Shown here: in pieces, positions 1-11,989 of the stretch | Layout of the letters: each line of letters opens with the position of its first letter | How positions within the stretch are numbered: position 1 is the first letter of the stretch | Assembly: GCA_037954235.1 (NCBI GenBank) | Contig: JBBMOA010000020.1 | Span: 13,860,177-13,924,176 of the forward strand | DNA from: Aulostomus chinensis | Lineage: Eukaryota > Chordata > Actinopteri > Syngnathiformes > Aulostomidae | Length of the DNA: 64,000 nt | Reading direction: 5' to 3' | The notes under the pieces: model-generated | What the model saw: the letters and a program-made list of their open reading frames with translations, nothing else | Database searches by the model: none | What the model was told of the DNA's origin: nothing | Program-made: the position numbers and the translations under genes

Positions 1-300
1 TTACATTTTTCTTGTTGCACAGAAATGAGTGCCAGTCAATTTCAAGTAATGGTTCAATAGTTGGATCGAGAAACGCATCAGGAAACGCCTGTTTGAGTTC
101 CTGGTTGTGAAAACATAGAATTGTTAAGGGCAAGCACATCAGTCACTTTGCAACATTCTAGATTCGATAAAAAAAAGTAAAGTGAGTAATATATATTTTC
201 TTTTTCTTTTTTTTTTTTTTACCTCGGCGATGGTCTTGGCTACATGAAAATTACTTTTTTTAATCAGGCCAATTATTTCTATGTGCAGTTTTGAGTCCAT
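1..300 (-). CDS. unrecognised gene, first two coding exons (partial)
   Basis: Two exons read on the minus strand. Exon 1 is 300 to 223, from ATG at 300 to a GT donor at 222; it encodes 26 residues beginning MDSKLHIEIIGLIKK. Exon 2 starts at 100 after a CAG acceptor and reads on through FPDAFLDPTIEPLLEIDWH to about position 5, where GTAA at the window edge may be the next donor. Both exons are phase 0 and the reading frame is open throughout. The gene is head to head with gen1, with about 400 bp between start codons. I do not recognise the protein family and no domain can be assigned from 58 residues. The exon calls rest on clean splice sites and frame; function is unknown. Confidence 0.6.
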
Positions 301-701
301 CGCCAAAAAGTCCAGTTAAGAGTCTCGCATCCAAGGCAACGGGCGCTTTTATATGACGTTGTCTCTGCATTATCGGGCCGCATTCAACTTCGTTTAAGTA
401 TCCCTTTGTTTTGTTTTTGATTTTAAAAAATTCTGTTGGTAGGTGCCAAGGCACAGTTTGAAGCGTATAAGTATTTTTGATAAGCGGTGTTTGCATCGTT
501 ATTTCAATAAATTTGATTTTAAACATCGTCTTAGCAAAAAGGAGGGACAGTCGCGAGATAGTAAACAGAGGGGAACGCAGACCAAACGGCGCCGCGCGCG
601 CAACTGTTTGAAAACTTCTGACCGGGTTCCTGCTGTGTTTTGTTTAGCTCCCACGGGTTTATACACTCCTTTTTTGTGACTATTACGACATATTTGTAGC
701 T
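301..701. promoter_or_regulatory. candidate bidirectional promoter
   Basis: This is the gap between two diverging start codons, the minus-strand gene at 300 and gen1 at 702. It contains a short CpG-dense core around 580-602 (GGCGCCGCGCGCGC) and no obvious TATA box. Shared CpG promoters are common for vertebrate housekeeping pairs. The promoter call is inferred from gene geometry and base composition; transcription starts cannot be seen. Confidence 0.5.
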
Positions 702-3700
702 ATGGGTGTTCACGACTTGTGGTCTATCGTTGAGCCGGTTCGAGAGTCGGTTTCACTGTACAGTTTGAGCGGAAAGACGCTGGCGGTCGACCTGAGTTTA
801 TGGGTGTGCGAGGCCCAGCATGTCCAAGCCATGATAGGGAGGGTCTCAAGACCCCACCTCAGGTAAAGGCACTCGTTTTTATGCTTATTAATCAATATGG
901 CTTTCGTCTAATGCTCCAACCACAGCTGTGTTTATTCAAGTCTTCTGTTAAGTCTTCAATACAAGGCTGTTTTTGTGTTCAGGAATTTATTTTTCAGGGT
1001 GTCGTCGCTAACACTTATGGGGGTGAAGCTAGTATTTGTCATGGAAGGAGAAGCCCCTAAACTGAAAGCACAAACAATGAGCCTCAGGACGGAAAAAAGA
1101 TTTGGGCGCTTTAAAAAGGCTGCTGCCCCTCCACCTCAGTCAAACACCGGCAGGGGGCGCTTTAAGGCTGTGCTCAGAGAGGTTGGTGTGTTTTCAGCTA
1201 TCGTCAGCATTTTAAAAGCTGTTGAAGGATGCATGCATGAGCACTAGGTGTTCCTGTGTAGTGTGCAGAGATGTTGGACTACCTGGGGGTGCCATGGGTG
1301 ACAGCTGCTGGGGAGGCCGAGGCAATGTGTGCCTACCTGGACTCTCAGGGCCTGGTGGACGGCTGCATCACCAACGATGGAGACGCGTTTTTGTATGGAG
1401 CACAGACAGTCTACAGGAACTTTAATATGAACTCTAAAGTATGTTTTGGAGTTCATCTCAATAATTTCTATGATTATCCATTATCACTGGAGTTTTGATT
1501 GGATGTGTTATATCACAAAATGTTGCTTTCTTGAACTGTGTTTTATTTATTTGGATTTCATTATTATTGTCACCTAATTCCATTCAGCTATGATTGGCAT
1601 CAGGGTGTAAATCACAAGTTTCAACAAAAAATATTGATGGTTAGAACAACAATGTGGTATTTCAGATGTGTGCAACTATATAACTAGCCATAACCATTTT
1701 ACACAATCAAGTACATCTCTACTAAATCACAAAAAGCAACTAAAATTAGGTTTCATCATTTATTCCTGAGCTGTGTTTCCAAGGAAAGGTTGCAACAACG
1801 ACCAGACTTTGCATTGATGAAGTTGTAACCTTGGTAATTGAATTGATACCAATTGCTGTATCGTTAAACCCTTAGTAGGCCTGTGCAGCATGGATTAAAT
1901 AGTTTCACTTAATATGATTTAATTACTGGTTTTATAAACAAACAACATTCATGAGAGCGAGACTGTTCTCTGACTAAATATATGAAATAATCAGTAGCAT
2001 TCAGGGGTTTTGGCTGTGTCAAAAATAGAAAATTATTTTGGAAGCACATGATGTGGTGGACTTGTTCTTAATAGCCTTGCTTTAATAAAATGGCACAGTT
2101 ACTGAATAAATGGATACATTGCGACAGTCAGAAGAGGTTTTTTTTGTCTTAAGTCTAAAAATGTGTGGAAGTGAAATAGACAACAACACAAACTAAAGAA
2201 ATATCACAATGACCTTCAGACAAGACAATTTGTACATAAATCTTTAAAAGCCTGTTGAAATTAAATGACATCATGATAATGGCAGGTTTAAATCACTCAT
2301 TCCCTCTAGGTCACCTGCTAGATCTCCACATTTCATAAACGCATTCAATTGTCCCAATATCTTTTCAACACATCCTGCTATAATTTTTGTTGATTGTCTG
2401 TAGAAATCTTAATATTTGCCTAAATAACCCAATAGGTAACCCTTGGTCAGCTCGAGTATCTCTACACTAATATTCTGATTAATGTCACCTATTGCTGTAA
2501 GTTGCATCGTCTCATGTATCTCTCTTCCTTCAAGGACCCTCAGGTGGACTGTTACAAGATTTCTCATGTTCAAACAGAGTTACATCTCTCCAGAGAGAAT
2601 CTTGTAGGTCTGGCAATCTTGCTTGGATGTGATTATATTCCCAAGGTAGGAAGGGCGGGGGGGGGGGTCCCTAAACCTGAAAACTGCTTCAACAAAACGT
2701 ATTACATCTATTAATGTCCATATTGGTGCTTCCATCAGGGCATTCCGGGTGTTGGTAGAGAACAAGCTCTGAAGCTGATCCAGATGCTGAAGGGACAAAC
2801 GCTTCTGCAGAGGTAGGAGACAAATATTTAAGCCTTTCTTCAGATATCGTCCATGAACTTTCTGTGATCCCACCAGGTTCACCCAGTGGAAGGAGGAGAC
2901 TGCAGGTGTGTCGGAGGGAGCTGTGAAGAAAGTTCCTCACTGCTACATTTGTCGACATCCTGGTGAGTAGTGCCCTGCTTTGAACTCTGACCCCTGCTTC
3001 TAACCCTGATAAGATATAGAAATCAATGGGGGTGGGGTCATGTCTCATACATGTGAGAGTCTGTATATACCTCCCACTCGACACCCAAGCTGTAAGAGCG
3101 CACATTTTGAAGTGGTTTCTAACAGGGGTTTTATTCTCTTCCATCTCTTCAGGCTCACTGAAGGCACACAAGCATGGCGGCTGCACGTTTTGTGACAGTA
3201 AACAATTCTGTCAGCCTCACGATGTTGATTACCAATGTCCCTGTGACTGGCACCTCCATGAGAGGACCCGCCAGGCCTCGACTGTTGAGGCAAACGTCAA
3301 AAAGTATGTGACAATAACATACAATCAACTTCGTTCAGCAGATTAAGTGCAAAAATGTGCCAAAATTTGTGGGTATATAGAATAAAAATAAAAAAAAAAA
3401 GCTGAGAAAATTGAAAGAGAAAATGTTGAGACCGAGAAATATAATTATATTATAAGATATTACCAATAATTTGCCCTTAATGTTGTTATTGTGGGGCCAT
3501 ACAAATAAACTGTTAAATTTCACAGAAAATAATTCGATAAAAAAAATATGTTTATTTATATAAAATAATAATTAGTTGCATGTTTTAATATTTATGTTAC
3601 ATGTTTTTAAAAGATGATTTCTCATATTATGTGTATGTTTGTCTCTAGGAAAACGCTGGCGAGTCCACAGTTTCCCTTCACAGAGGTACAGCCGGTTCTT

Positions 3701-6700
3701 TTAATAACTGTTGGTATCGTAATGTTTGTGCACGGGCATACATTTATAAATATATGCTTAAAACTTAAATATATATACATATATAAGTATAAATATATAT
3801 GTATATATATATATCTTGCAGATTATTTGTGAGTTTCTGGTTTCCAGGGATCAGCCTGTGTCAAATTTTAAGAGGAGGCAGCCAAATTTACAATCAATGC
3901 AGGTAAGGTGTCTGTTTATATTTTATTTGTGTAGTTAATTTATTGCATCTTTTTTTTTTTTTTTTTTTTTGTAATTGAATCTGTTGAATAGCTTAAATTG
4001 GAGCCAGAAATGTGTTTTCTAGAATTTTGCCTATGACAAGATGGAGTGGCCGAAGCACTACACCAGTGAAAAGGTTCTGGTCTTGATGACGTACGCGGAG
4101 CTGATGAACAGAAAATATGGACGACAGATGACCTCACAAATCAAGCCTCTCCGGTACATGTTCCAGTTTCAAACAATAAAATAAGTCTTTTGAGTTTTAC
4201 TTCATACATCATAATCAACTCTATTATTATTGTTGTTATTACAGAATATTTAAACCAAGAGTGAGGAATGCAGTCACTTGCTTCGAAGTCATCTGGAGCA
4301 CACCAGGTAAGTTTTTATCTCTTGTTGAAGCTCATGTTTTAGATACGACACACAGAAGTTTTTACTTCGTCTTCTTAGTCACACATTAGAAGATCAGAGG
4401 TGACGATACGTAGGAAAACATCCTCTGAGTTGAGTGACAGGACTGCTGCTGCATTGAGCCGGTGAGGGAGGGAGGTTGGGGTGCGGGGTGCTTGTCACCC
4501 GGTTGTTAGTGACTGGCTGTGAGGTGGGTTCAGAGGTGGCAGATCAGTCACAACAGCCGCTAGGTGCTAAACGGGCTTCCTCTCCACGCTGGGAAATCTG
4601 TCATATCCAAGTCTGCCTCACTAACAAGCCCGTCTGAAGGGACCGGCCACTCCACCAACAAGTCAAATCATCAAAATAGGATTTGTCCCATTTTTTTATT
4701 TCTTTTATTTTTTTATAGACAGGGTTCATACCAAGAATGCAAATTGCAATATTCTCAATTTCAGCTGTTTTCTAAGTCAGGAATTTGCATAAATTTGAAC
4801 ATACACCAATAATGTTTGTCTCCTTGACACAATTGCTTATTTAAACAAAAAGTATAACAATTTGAAATGAAACAATTCTGTTGTCATGTTCATTTGGGTC
4901 TAGGCTGAGTGAAATGAGTCAAAATGAAATCACAATGATCAAAACATACATTAAAAATTCATATGAACAACGGCTGCAGACGCCTCAAGAGAAGTTTTGG
5001 CTCTGTTACCTCAAATAAACTTCACAAGATAATCCTGTCTTTTGGTTTGAAATGTTAGGATAGTGAAGTTATATGTATGTTATAAAAATGTGTATTACAT
5101 TGGAGGTGTTTGAGGAAACTGTCTGCCACTGTGTTAATAGCCTGCACCAGTAGTGTAGAATTTTTTCTTTCATACCTTTTTTGCCTGATTTTCTGAGAGA
5201 TAGTTTTTAAACTTTATTAAAAAAGGGGTAGAGGTCTTTCTCAGCACAGTGCCTGCTTGAGGATTTCCTCAGTAGCAAATAGAGCTCCCATTCAAACCAT
5301 CCAAACTATCCCTTTACTAGGAAACGTGACTGTCTCTAAACTTGATGTATATCCTGCAGATCATTTCATCTTCCCCGAGGATCGTCCTGTGGAGGACCAG
5401 CATGAGGTTCGGACCGTGGAGGAGGAGGCTCTGTTCCGTGTCGCGCACCCGGAGGTGGTGGAGAGCTACCTGAGAGACAAATCTCAGGCTGAGGACAGCA
5501 AGACCAAGAGTAACACGATTCTTTACACTACACTCATTTTGAATTTAAAGGAAGTATAATCATTTTTTTGTTAATTACTTGGAAAATATACTGCAAGAGT
5601 GTATGGGAGCACCCCCACAGATGTGACTAGCTCCCTGGCTTCCCACACTGTGTCCTGATCAAAGGCACCTGGAGCTTTGACTTGTTTTTCAAGGCAGCCT
5701 ATTACAGCAGCTCTGACGCCTGAGCATGTAGAGTTTGACAGCTCAGCTAGTTCACGCCAAAGGCTTTGATGCAGCCCAGAGGTGTCTGCCCCCCCCCCCC
5801 CACGCATTTGATCGCTTTATGCAAGTTGTTATCAATGGGACAGCTTCACTTCTTAATATGAGTGAATATTAGCGACTGAGATTGAAAACGCTGACCTTAT
5901 AACGCCATTTCTCTTTCTAACAGAGAAGAAACCGAAGAGTACAAAGGTGAAGACATCAGATGAAGCGGGTATTTCCGACCTCTTGGCTCAGATGACCCTG
6001 CTCCCTGCAGTTTCAAACACAAATCAACCAGACGTGGTGATTCTGGACACGCCAGTGAACCATAAACTACATAGAGAACACAAAGAAGACTGCCGTGATC
6101 TGGTTGATGGTCCCAACAACTTCCCTCTGTCTCAGCCCGAATCTTTACCTTCACCTTCTGTCTCAGCTGTAATTGACGCTCTGCACCTGAGCAATATCGA
6201 CTGGGATGGCTTGTCCTTTACATCCTCGCCACCTCCACAAACCAACCACACCACAGAGACCAAGACCAGCAACACAGCAGAGAGTGAGCAGAAAACCTGC
6301 AGGGACCTCAAACCAGCTCCAGAACGGTGCTACACAGAGTGTTCTCTATGGGACCGGGTGCTCATGAGGAATACAGTCCAAGCTTTGAACCAAAATGGAA
6401 AGATTTCCAAAGAAGTCACCTATGAGTCCAGCTGTCCTCAACATGTTTCCCCTCTCAACTCCACCTTAGATTCACAGATCTCCATTAAAGACAGATGTGA
6501 CTTAGAGTTGTCAGGAAAGAATCCACTTCCTGAAGTGCAGAGTGGACCAAGTAAGGCAGAAACTGACGCCCCAAAATTCAAACGGCAGCACATGCCTGCC
6601 GTCCAAGCTCAAAGTAAGACAACGGACAAATGTCAAGACTCCAGACGGCCTGCTCAGAAATATAAATTTGTCAGGAATGCTCCAATGCAGAGATGCCACT

Positions 6701-7107
6701 CTGAATCATATAACAAAGACAAAAAAATTCCACAGAACACGAAGAAGAGTGTGTGCAAGAGTGTGTGTTCATCCAGTGAGGAGAGTGATGTTGAGAACCA
6801 GCAGTTTGGACCTCAGAAAAAGACTAAAATAAAACCTGCTAACAAGCTCAAGAGCAGCCTCCTGTTGGAGTTCCCCCTGAAACCTGTTTCTAAAGCCACG
6901 GCACAACCAGCATCTAAGCAGCAGACTGGTTTAGCTGCAGCTAGTAAGAGCAGCCGTCAGGACGTCCCAGCAGGTAGCGTGGAAGCTGAGGTCTTCCTCC
7001 AGAGTCCGGCGTCCCCAATCATTTTGGTAGATAGTGATGATTCTGTCGTTTGTGGTGAGAGTCCACTGCCTCTGGCCGAGAGACTCAGACTCAGACTCCT
7101 CAAGTGA
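702..7107 (+). CDS. gen1: Flap endonuclease GEN homolog 1 (Holliday junction resolvase)
   Basis: Thirteen coding exons were read: 702-862, 983-1181, 1262-1438, 2535-2645, 2739-2812, 2877-2962, 3153-3303, 3649-3685, 3822-3902, 4023-4153, 4245-4306, 5360-5509 and 5924-7107. Together they give 867 residues. GEN1 is a Rad2/XPG-family nuclease that cuts four-way DNA junctions symmetrically during recombination repair. The N-terminal XPG domain starts MGVHDLW, with the metal-binding Asp30. The XPG-I motif AAGEAEAMCAYL gives acidic residues near E138 and E140, and NDGDAFLYG gives D159 and D161. The helix-hairpin segment CDYIPKGIPGVG follows near 211-222, then Cys/His-rich stretches, then a chromodomain-like part (about 360-450). 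The long last exon is a poorly conserved tail ending in the family's conserved SPLPLAERLRLRLLK. Exon 8 is only 37 nt. All intron phases join in frame, so the gene looks intact. The human neighbour msgn1 follows, supporting orthology. Confidence 0.96.
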
Positions 7108-7913
7108 AGTTCAAGGTTGATCTACTGTTGTTTTCTAGAATCTTCTATTACATCTCAGATGTTCTTCTCTTAGATCTTAAATGTCCAAAGTTAAACTCTC
7201 TATAACCATCAACTAATCATCTGCTTTCATCATTGATTGTTTCTGTAAATCAGGAAAGAGCTGTGCATGAACACATCCTCATCCTCCTCTTTTTTTTCAC
7301 TTGAATTGCAGGAAACACCTGTTGAATAACTAGAAGTGATGTAAAATGGTGGACATAGTAAAGTTTTACCTCCCCTTTTTTAATTACTTATGTTCAGGCC
7401 AGGAGATGTAAATCCTTCTTCTAATTTAGTTATTTTGAGGCCACAAAGTCTAACTTTTTCCTTTCAATTTAATTACTTTTATATGTTTTAACAAATCACC
7501 TAATTTAGGGAACAAATTCTAGTTGTGGCCTTAAAATTTCAATCTTGAGAGAGTGGCTATATTATGGTCTCAACTTAAAAAACCTTGCATGCCCACAAAA
7601 CAACAAAACAGAAGATCTTCTCTCTCTGTGGCCACTCCAGGTCTCTACATGATGCAGTTTTAAACCTCCAGTGCCAGTCAAAAACAAAACACGCTCTTTG
7701 ACGAGCTACACATCTCTTTACAGAGTCGGAGGCACACAGAGGACGCTGAGCCACCACTTTTACAACCTGCCGGCATTGGTCCCCTTGATCATGAGTGAGG
7801 CCTTACACACCTTTTCAGACATGAAAAGGTCTGGCAGGAGCTTGGTGACAGCTGCATCCTCTACCCAAATAACAAACCCAGCACTGTGTCTCAAGTCTTA
7901 TTTTCCTTTTCAT

Positions 7914-8333
7914 AATAAAAAGCTAAAAAAAATTCCCCCAAATGGGCTGGAAGGAATTAGTTTTCTGGTGGTCTAACCGCTAGAAAGTGGTCACAAACAT
8001 TAGCGCTCATCACAGAGGGGAAGGGAGGAGGTTTTGTTACATCGAGTGGGAGTTTGGAAAATGAGGGACTTCTGGCTACAGTACAAGATCCGTAACATTA
8101 GTATTAGTTCATACGGCCATGGAAGAAAATGGAAAAACATAAAACTTGAAAATGGCAGTTTCCAAAAGGTGTTTTTGTAAAGTCTTTTTTTTTTTTTTTT
8201 AATTCACAGTAATATGCCTGCATATTATAGTATTTATGACTCAACAACTTTGAAGTGCTGGTGGATATTGATTTACTTTTTTATTGTATCAAACCATGTA
8301 GCCTGTTCTTGATTTTAGTAAAATATAAATAAA
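7914..8333 (+). terminator. candidate gen1 polyadenylation signals
   Basis: AATAAA hexamers lie at 7914-7919 and 8328-8333, downstream of the gen1 stop at 7107 and before the msgn1 promoter. Either would give a 3' UTR of about 0.8 to 1.2 kb. The choice between them cannot be made from sequence alone. The rest of 7108-8330 shows no further coding signal. Confidence 0.4.
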
Positions 8334-8534
8334 CGATGTGGCAAATTTCGACATGGAGTTTTGTTTCGCTCTCAGAGAATCGCGGGGATTTAGGAAAATG
8401 ATAGAAGTGTATTAATAAAAATGTTTTCCCAACCCCTTATTAAATATTGAACTTATTCTGAACCTGTATTTGCTATGATCTAAATATAATAGTTGCTAGA
8501 CAGAAGACACACGCGGGCCTGGCTTGCCAAAGAC

Positions 8535-8828
8535 GTGTGAAGGTCTCCGGTGAAGCAGCATCCTCTCGATCCTGCATTAGACGGATCACATCAAACTGAC
8601 AATTGTCGTCTAGGAGACTTTAAAGAGTAATTCCCCACAAAAGGAATCTAATTATTTTTCTTTCTATCTCATTATCCGTCTATTTAGCCTTATTCACACC
8701 CCAGTGACAACGAACGACGTCTTTCGGGAAGGTCACATTTTGGCACTTGAGGTTTTCTTTGAACTTTTTTTTTTCTTTCGCCTCAGCTGTGAACCCATAA
8801 ACCTCCGGAGATCTGCGTCCGTATAAAA
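8535..8828 (+). promoter_or_regulatory. msgn1 proximal promoter with T-box, TCF/LEF and TATA-like sites
   Basis: A TATA box, TATAAAA, sits at 8822-8828, 78 bases before the msgn1 ATG. Upstream are CTTTGAA at 8757-8763 (TCF/LEF consensus), TTCACACC at 8693-8700 and GTGTGA at 8535-8540 (both T-box half-site matches). Mesogenin genes are known targets of Wnt/beta-catenin and T-box factors in presomitic mesoderm. The motifs are short and occur by chance, so their function is inferred from placement and known biology. Confidence 0.45.
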
Positions 8829-8905
8829 CCGCTTCGGTAAAATCACTTCCACACAATCTGTCTGTTATCACATGTGGGTGTCCTCCTCGCCCAGCACGGG
8901 TCTGG

Positions 8906-9346
8906 ATGTCTCGGGATAGTTCCAACATGACCCTGGAGGTTGCAACGACTAAAATTCTCTCCGAGTGGAATCCTGGACCTGGTTTTGAAGAGGAGCAGGT
9001 TTCCATCCAGTCCTCGCCGGAGTCCTCCATGGACTCCATGTGCTCTTCGCCGGAGATGTGCTACTCCAGCGGCCACCAGGACATCAAATTTGGCTTCATG
9101 GGCCGTAGGGCGAATCCAACAGCAGCGCAAAGACAGAGCAAACCCAAGATGTCCACGAAGAGACGCATCATGGCCAGCGAGAGGGAGAAGATGAGGATGA
9201 GAAGTCTTGCGGAGGCGCTGCACCAACTTCGTGACTACCTGCCGCCGGATTACAGCAAAAGAGGCCAACCCCTGACCAAGATCCAAACCCTCAAATACAC
9301 CATTGAGTATATCAATAAGCTGTCGGACATCCTGAGCCGTGCGTAA
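8906..9346 (+). CDS. msgn1: Mesogenin-1 bHLH transcription factor
   Basis: Single-exon gene of 146 residues. Mesogenin is a nuclear bHLH activator that drives presomitic mesoderm differentiation and feeds the Notch segmentation programme. The basic region is at about residues 83-98 (KRRIMASEREKMRMRS) and the helix-loop-helix at 99-144. The loop carries YLPPDYSKRGQPLTKIQTLKYTI, of which the KRGQPLTKIQTLKYTI part is characteristic of mesogenin/MESP-type proteins. The N terminus is short and Ser-rich with two candidate starts; the ATG at 8906 is upstream of another at 8927 and fits the TATA box spacing. It lies directly downstream of gen1 on the same strand, as in human 2p24. Length fits fish mesogenins, which are shorter than the human protein. 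No disruption is seen. Confidence 0.95.
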   Translation: MSRDSSNMTLEVATTKILSEWNPGPGFEEEQVSIQSSPESSMDSMCSSPEMCYSSGHQDIKFGFMGRRANPTAAQRQSKPKMSTKRRIMASEREKMRMRSLAEALHQLRDYLPPDYSKRGQPLTKIQTLKYTIEYINKLSDILSRA

Positions 9347-11989
9347 CGGAAACAAAATGGACCACTTTTACGCATCAGCTCGTTTGGACATTTGGTGACG
9401 GTGCCTTTACATTATGGATGTCTGATGCAATCTTTCTACGTTAACTTAAGAATTCAGTTTGATTTGTCCTGTGTGCTTTTTTGCCTTTTTCTTTGTGTGA
9501 ATATTGTCGGCGGGCACTTATTGTTTTGTATATGAGGCTGCCTTTTTTTGGGGGGGGGGGGGGGATGATGAATTAAGTATTTGGAAATAGATTTTGACGA
9601 GATGTATATGTTTCCTTGATGAGAATGTAGCTCGACGTTATTGAAGAACAAGCTCAAAAATCAATTTTATGTTGATTCTTATCAAAAATATCTATTCTTT
9701 TTGTTTTTATTTTTGTTATGGTTGGCTTCCCCGTGGTTCAAAGTCATGTTGTGATATCCTGCTGTCTATTGAATAATGCTGTTTTTGTTTTCCAAAGCAT
9801 GGATTGTCTTCTTAATTATTTGTATAGTTTCTTTGATTGCAAAAATGCTACATACATTAAGCATTTGTTGTTCGGATGCATGATATTGGATTTTTGTCTA
9901 CTTGGTGTTGATGTCTGATATCTTAGAGCTGTTTCAGCCGAGGGTCAATATTATATTGATATTGTCTATTAAAAAAAAATCACATTTTTGACACATAAAA
10001 AAAACACGTGAGCTTTGTGAGTTTGAAAAGGTAACATTTGAAAAAAAAATTCAAATTTACCACCTCCAAATAAATAACATAATATAACAAATCTATGACT
10101 ATATCGATATCATTTTCCATCCTTAATTCACTGTCAAGCAACTGTGACAGTCTTTCAGAGTCAGGTTATTTCTAAACAAAATTTAAAAAAGTACTTCATG
10201 CATTAAATTGCTGTTGACCTGTGCATCAATGCAGAGAACTAGTGGTCCAGTCAATTAATGAGCTGTCTTGATCGTAAGAAAAAAATTGGGCCGGTTAATT
10301 CCTCCAATCACATCGCAAGAAAATCAAATAACGTTTGAGTGAAAGCTAAAATTAGCCAATCACGTAGCAGAATTTCTTCCGTTGAGGCGTGACTTCTCCC
10401 GCACAAAGAAACCCCAATCTGAGGCGCATCCCCAATGTGACGAGACGAAGCCGCCATTTCAAAGCGGAAAGAAGCAGACAGAAGCCGTTGGAATTTTTTT
10501 GTACATTTTTATTTTTCTAATACATACATATTATTTTTTTTATTTTCTTAGCAACTACTTTTTTGTATCTACCTCGCTTGCGGCACTGACTGAAGTAAGT
10601 CACAGCTATTCCATATTTTCCCGGAGAACGAAGAGCTTGAAAAAAAACCCAAAAGAACGCAATATGAATACACATTTGACAGTTTTTTTTGGTTATATTT
10701 TATTTAAAAGTGTAGCTATGGTAACATGTAGTGCTTGGTTGGATACCTCTTCCAACAACTATTTGTGTATAGTACGATGGTGACTCCAGGAATTACACAG
10801 GTCCACTTCGGGGTTCTGTGTCACCAACTGGCTAGCTGTGTTTAACCTGAGTTCCTTTATGCTAAACTGCAATAATTAATCGAGAAATTAAGTGTATTTG
10901 TTGAACCCTACTGGCTCCCACCGCCTCTCGTTATTGGGATAAAATCATTTTCCATGAGGCTCGATTTGTCTATGACTCTTCTTAGGCTAATTTCTTTAAA
11001 TGTAACGCAGTGATGATATATTGTTACCCGGTTTTCACGCACCTCATGTGTAAAGATTGTCCATACATTTTCCGGTAATGTATACAGCACTCAACATGAC
11101 ATTCATTTGCTACCTATTTGAGGACAGAGTTATTTGCTGGGCCCAATACACAGAACAAATTAAAGCAGTACCTGTATATATTGCAGATTGTGAAGGTGCT
11201 TGAACGTTGTTGGTTTCAGAGTTTGTCATTAAACTTTTCGCGTTATTATCTTGATATATATATATTTTAAGTTTTGTCTCGGTGGAGGAACCAAATCTCT
11301 GAATTGTTTCTTTGATAGTTTTCCCTCGGCAGCTTTTTAAAATGTATTACTCAAATTCTGTCAATATTTCATCCTCAAGTCAACACCCAGCTCTCCTCCC
11401 TCAGGCACAGATACTGTGTTTAAGCCTTGACATGCAACACCACCCCCACTCCGCACTTCTTGCTCTCAGCATGCAAACTTGTCACCTTCTCCGGTCAGGC
11501 CTGCTACCAACCAGTTAGGGAACAATTCAGTGAATGCAGCTTCTTGGTTTTAGGTTTCCAAGAACCTCCCCGAGGGACATATCAACATCTTTTTGTCACA
11601 TTTTAGGAATTCATGCATAAACACATGTCATCAGTTTTTAAATGATCTGAAGCACTGGGAAATGATTGTAGGAAATCTGACTTTTCATCTAAAACTGAAT
11701 TTGATATGAATGATGGCATTTTTTTCATGAGGTCACTCTGCACCAGTTGATCTGCTGCTATAAAATACTCTGTATTTGCAAGTTGTCATGCTAAATTATA
11801 TGAAACAAGTGTATCCTGCATTAATGTTCCCTGAAAAATCTTTGAGGTTGAGGCTGCCATTTGTTCTTATCATGCTTGATTACATCACTGCTGCAGGGTT
11901 GTACAGTTTATTTTCTGCATGAATTTCCTAATGCTTTATTGTGGTGCTTGAATTCCATATATTTGTGTGTGTGTGTGTGTGTGTGTATA
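9347..11989. other. gene-poor region after msgn1, with candidate 5' exon of the RGG-rich gene
   Basis: AT-rich sequence with poly-G and poly-A runs near 9547 and no ORF that looks like a real gene. Around 10430-10592 is a more GC-rich stretch containing AAGCCGCCATTTC and ending at a good donor match (GAA|GTAAGT at 10593). This could be the non-coding first exon of the gene whose ATG is at 13569. That link is inference. A (TG)n tract at 11964-11986 abuts the transposon. Confidence 0.3.

Noticed and set aside
1..300. Naming the leftmost gene MDH1B or SMC6
   Set aside because: Neither N-terminal sequence as I recall it aligns convincingly; left unnamed.
5571..5807. 78-residue minus-strand ORF in a gen1 intron
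   Set aside because: Has normal-looking composition but no recognisable domain and no clear exon boundaries; possibly an old repeat fragment, too weak to annotate.
8680..9355. Two overlapping antisense ORFs over msgn1
   Set aside because: Mirror frames of the msgn1 coding exon.
10382..10783. 133-residue plus-strand ORF
   Set aside because: Starts at a non-ATG codon or within a likely 5' UTR and turns hydrophobic over T-rich DNA; more likely untranslated leader and intron.
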